A DNA stretch of 64,000 nucleotides, from assembly GCA_020848275.1 (NCBI GenBank), contig JADLAK010000085.1, positions 1-64,000 of the forward strand, given 5' to 3'. The number at the start of each line of letters is the position of its first letter. Position 1 is the first letter of the stretch. A program made the position numbers and the translations under genes. The stretch is from Planctomycetota bacterium (lineage in GTDB: Bacteria > Planctomycetota > UBA8742 > UBA2392). Under the pieces are notes generated by a model. It saw only the letters and a list, made by a program, of their open reading frames with translations. It searched no databases and was not told the origin of the DNA. Below are positions 61,542 through 64,000 of the stretch, in pieces.

Positions 61542-63998
61542 TTACGGCGTCCAGATGGCGCCCGTCTTCAAAGAGGTCCAGCTTGCCTGGAATGACGGCG
61601 GACCCCAACCGCCCCATATGATCATGCTCGCGCCTGTCCACACTCCGGCTGTTCCGTGGTCGTACCGGGGAGTTGGCACCGCCGCACTTCCGTTGAGGCT
61701 TGCGGGCTGGCTCCATGTGTCGGTCGCGATGTCATACATCCAGCCTTCGGCGGTGTACGCGCTGATGGATCGGACGTAACCACCCCAGAGCACGAGCTTG
61801 TTCGCTGTCGCCGGCACGCCGGTTTGGCCGGTGAACACGGTTGACTGGAACTCCCGCCCCGTCGGGCAACCGAAGCCCGCGTTCAGATTCGTCGGGCGAC
61901 TCCAACTGTCCGTAGAAATGTCGTAGATCGCCCCGTCCTGAAAGTTGAAATTGTTGCCGTACGCGCCGCCGCTCCAAACAATCAAACGATGCGAAGTGCC
62001 GGCGCTTCCGGTATCGCCCGTCCACGCGAATGCCGTGCCGGCCCTTGCACTGGGTCTGTTCGCGTCAGTGGACAAACCGGTCAGCGTCGACCACGTATCG
62101 GTTGCTAAGTCGTAGAGCGCGCCGTCGCTATACATGTTCGGACCCGACCCACCTCCCCAAACCAGAAGCTTGTACGAGGTGGCTGGCACGCCTGTGTCAC
62201 CTGTCCAAACGCCTGCGCAGAGTTGCCGGGCACTGGGAGCACCAGTTCCAGCATTGAGGTTAGCCTTGGCCTCCCACGTATCCGTGGCAAAGTCGTAAAC
62301 GTAGCCCAGGTTGGTCTCGGTGAATCCGCCGATGGCGCCGCCCCAGACGATCATGCGGTATTCGGTTGCCGCGTTGCCTGTGGCACCGGTCCAAACGGCA
62401 ACGTGACCGTAGCGGTTTGAGGGACAGCCCGCGCCGCCGTTCAAGTTCGTAGGAGCGTTCCATGTGTCTGTCGCCGGTTCGTAGACGGCGCCGTTGTTGA
62501 GCGTGGCCCCTCCACTTCCGCCTTGCGTTGTTCCGCCCCAGACAATCATGCGGTCAGCAGTATTCACGTTGCCGGTCGTGCCAGTCCAAACTGTCGAGTG
62601 TCCGTTTCGAACACTGGGTGATGTCCCGCCGATCAACCCCGTTGGTGTGGTCCATTTTTGCGCGTCGACGTCGGCCTGAATCTGCGGCTGAGTCCGAGCG
62701 GTGCCGTAGATGCGAACATGATCGAGCTGCCCCTGGAAATACAGAGCCGGGCTGACAACGTTGTCCTCGGCGCCGATGTAGAACTTCCGTGCTCCACCGG
62801 GATTAAGCGACGTGGTCGACGCATCGCTCATTTGGCCGGCCAGCGTCCCGTCAATATATCCCCTCAATTGGCTCGCTGAGTCATCGCGGACAATAGCGTA
62901 GTGGTGCCACTGGCCATCGCTGAAATTGAAGGTCGTGACCAGATTCGTCTGGTTTGCCAGATCGTCGCGTAAGCGGAACCGTACCGTATTGCCCGGCTCC
63001 AGGAAGATGGCCATCCCGTATGTGGTCTCCCAGCCGAACAGGACACGAGAGCCCGTGTTGGTGGTGGTCTTTGCCCAGCACGAAATTGTGAAGCTGTCGC
63101 CGGGACCAAAGATCGGCGAATACCCCGTGTCGATATAGTCATTGACGCCATCAAAATACAGCGACTTTTCCCCCGGTATGCGAGCCACGCCGTTGGTCAG
63201 TGTTCCATTGTGGCCATTACCGGAACTGTCTGTCGCGATAGTGCCGCTGCCCTCGTCAAACTTCCATTCGGCCAGCAGGCCGCCACCCGCGGCCCCCGTG
63301 GATACACTGACGGGCGGGGTCGACAATGCGGAGGGATTGCCGGCAACGTCAAATGCCTGAATCTGGTAGTCGTAGCTTGTCGATGGATTGAGCCCGGAAT
63401 CTCCGTAACTAGTCGCAGTCGTCGTGCCGACCTTGATGCTGTCGCGATAAACGTGATATCCCGCGATGCCACTTGCGGGTCCCGGGCCGCCAACATCGAC
63501 AACCGCATTCCAAGTCAAGCCAATCTCGCTTGGACCGGATGGCGTACCAGCCAAGCCCGTTGGAAAAGGAGGCGCGGTGTTGTCGGGTTGCGCTGGAGTC
63601 GTCACGCCCGCTGCAGTGCTGGCTGCTGACGTGTTCTGAGCCGCATCCAGCGCCCTCACGGTGTAGCTGTACGCCGTTGACGGCGAGACCGTGTTATCCG
63701 TGTAGCCGGGCTGAGTCACCGTGGCGATCAGCGTTGAGGCGCGCCTGACTTCGTAAGCGGTGACTCCCACATTGTCGGTCGACGCATCCCACGTGAGTTC
63801 AACGGAAGCCGGGCTGGTTGCCACCGCGATCAGATTCTGCGGCACGCTTGGCGCCTGCGAATCGACGACCAGGGCTAGCGTTGTCGCGGGCAAGTCGGCG
63901 CTGTCCGCCGAAGAATTCCCTGAAGCGTCAAACGCGCGCACGTTGTAGATGTAGCCGGTATTCGGGGCGAGTCCGGAATCGGACCAGGTAGTCAGGCT
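61542..63998 (-). CDS. Fibronectin III - LamG - Kelch repeat surface protein (N-terminus outside window)
   Basis: The frame is open to the right edge, so only the last 819 codons are seen. From the edge inward: parts of three fibronectin type III domains with 'GVTAYEVRRAS' and 'GIAGYHVYRDS' strands (to about 63,300); a concanavalin/LamG-like domain ('LLAEWKFDEGSGT' to 'GQLDHVRIYGTARTQPQI'); then six Kelch-like repeats, each built as 'TGDTG-(8-10)-YKLLVWGG' followed by 'YDLATDTWS', ending in 'MIIWGGWGPP'. Kelch repeats form a beta-propeller. It is almost certainly secreted or surface-bound, but the signal peptide is outside the window. A terminator follows the stop. Confidence 0.9.
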   Translation of the reverse strand, partial: SLTTWSDSGLAPNTGYIYNVRAFDASGNSSADSADLPATTLALVVDSQAPSVPQNLIAVATSPASVELTWDASTDNVGVTAYEVRRASTLIATVTQPGYTDNTVSPSTAYSYTVRALDAAQNTSAASTAAGVTTPAQPDNTAPPFPTGLAGTPSGPSEIGLTWNAVVDVGGPGPASGIAGYHVYRDSIKVGTTTATSYGDSGLNPSTSYDYQIQAFDVAGNPSALSTPPVSVSTGAAGGGLLAEWKFDEGSGTIATDSSGNGHNGTLTNGVARIPGEKSLYFDGVNDYIDTGYSPIFGPGDSFTISCWAKTTTNTGSRVLFGWETTYGMAIFLEPGNTVRFRLRDDLANQTNLVTTFNFSDGQWHHYAIVRDDSASQLRGYIDGTLAGQMSDASTTSLNPGGARKFYIGAEDNVVSPALYFQGQLDHVRIYGTARTQPQIQADVDAQKWTTPTGLIGGTSPSVRNGHSTVWTGTTGNVNTADRMIVWGGTTQGGSGGATLNNGAVYEPATDTWNAPTNLNGGAGCPSNRYGHVAVWTGATGNAATEYRMIVWGGAIGGFTETNLGYVYDFATDTWEAKANLNAGTGAPSARQLCAGVWTGDTGVPATSYKLLVWGGGSGPNMYSDGALYDLATDTWSTLTGLSTDANRPSARAGTAFAWTGDTGSAGTSHRLIVWSGGAYGNNFNFQDGAIYDISTDSWSRPTNLNAGFGCPTGREFQSTVFTGQTGVPATANKLVLWGGYVRSISAYTAEGWMYDIATDTWSQPASLNGSAAVPTPRYDHGTAGVWTGASMIIWGGWGPPSFQASWTSLKTGAIWTP

Positions 63999-64000
63999 GG

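Overview
The window is high-GC bacterial DNA. Planctomycetota is my best guess, because of the very large secreted RHS, beta-helix, Kelch/LamG and FG-GAP proteins, the eukaryote-like GT3 glycogen synthase fused to a phosphorylase, and the cyclase/NB-ARC/TPR regulator. No rRNA or other taxonomic marker is present, so this stays an inference.

Left arm (1-11,470, minus strand): the first 3,548 codons of a giant secreted protein (signal peptide, beta-helix-like region, seven exactly periodic 125-residue domains, then YD/RHS repeats; its end lies outside the window), preceded by a secreted thioredoxin-fold protein. About 1.2 kb with no credible gene follows, ending in a tRNA-Lys 3' fragment with its terminator (12,476-12,569).

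Central block (12,730-38,101, all plus strand): a glycogen/glycolysis cluster (class II aldolase, debranching enzyme, GT4 glucosyltransferase, GH57 amylase, a GT3-GT35 fusion, pyruvate kinase, GAPDH, phosphofructokinase with an apparent ATT start) runs into a C-P lyase operon (phnF, phnD, phnC, phnE, phnG-M, an IMPase-family phosphatase, phnP). Together they could move glucose units between glycogen and lower glycolysis, and take up phosphonates and release their phosphate. phnN is absent and an IMPase-family gene occupies a comparable place. The block is bracketed by direct repeats of about 92 bp, each a tRNA-Lys 3' fragment plus terminator, so it may itself be an ancient tRNA-borne island.

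Mobile and defence region (38,265-56,833): just inside the second tRNA fragment lie a tyrosine recombinase, a protein with paired cysteines, an excisionase-like protein, an HUH-like replication protein and a P-loop ATPase. Small accessory genes follow (zinc ribbon, HD hydrolase, orphan). Then comes a five-gene operon: a helicase-type restriction enzyme, a RibD-like deaminase fused to a GHKL-type ATPase and a C-terminal HTH, an adenine methyltransferase with a compositionally foreign centre, a DUF429 protein, and a UvrD-like helicase with a ParE/RelE-like N-terminus. A dense array of TATCCGG repeats lies just before the methyltransferase gene. This operon is the best candidate for an under-described system.

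Right arm (57,006-64,000): an FG-GAP protein interrupted by one in-frame TGA, a cyclase/NB-ARC/TPR regulator (minus), and the C-terminal part of an FN3-LamG-Kelch protein (minus) that runs off the right edge.
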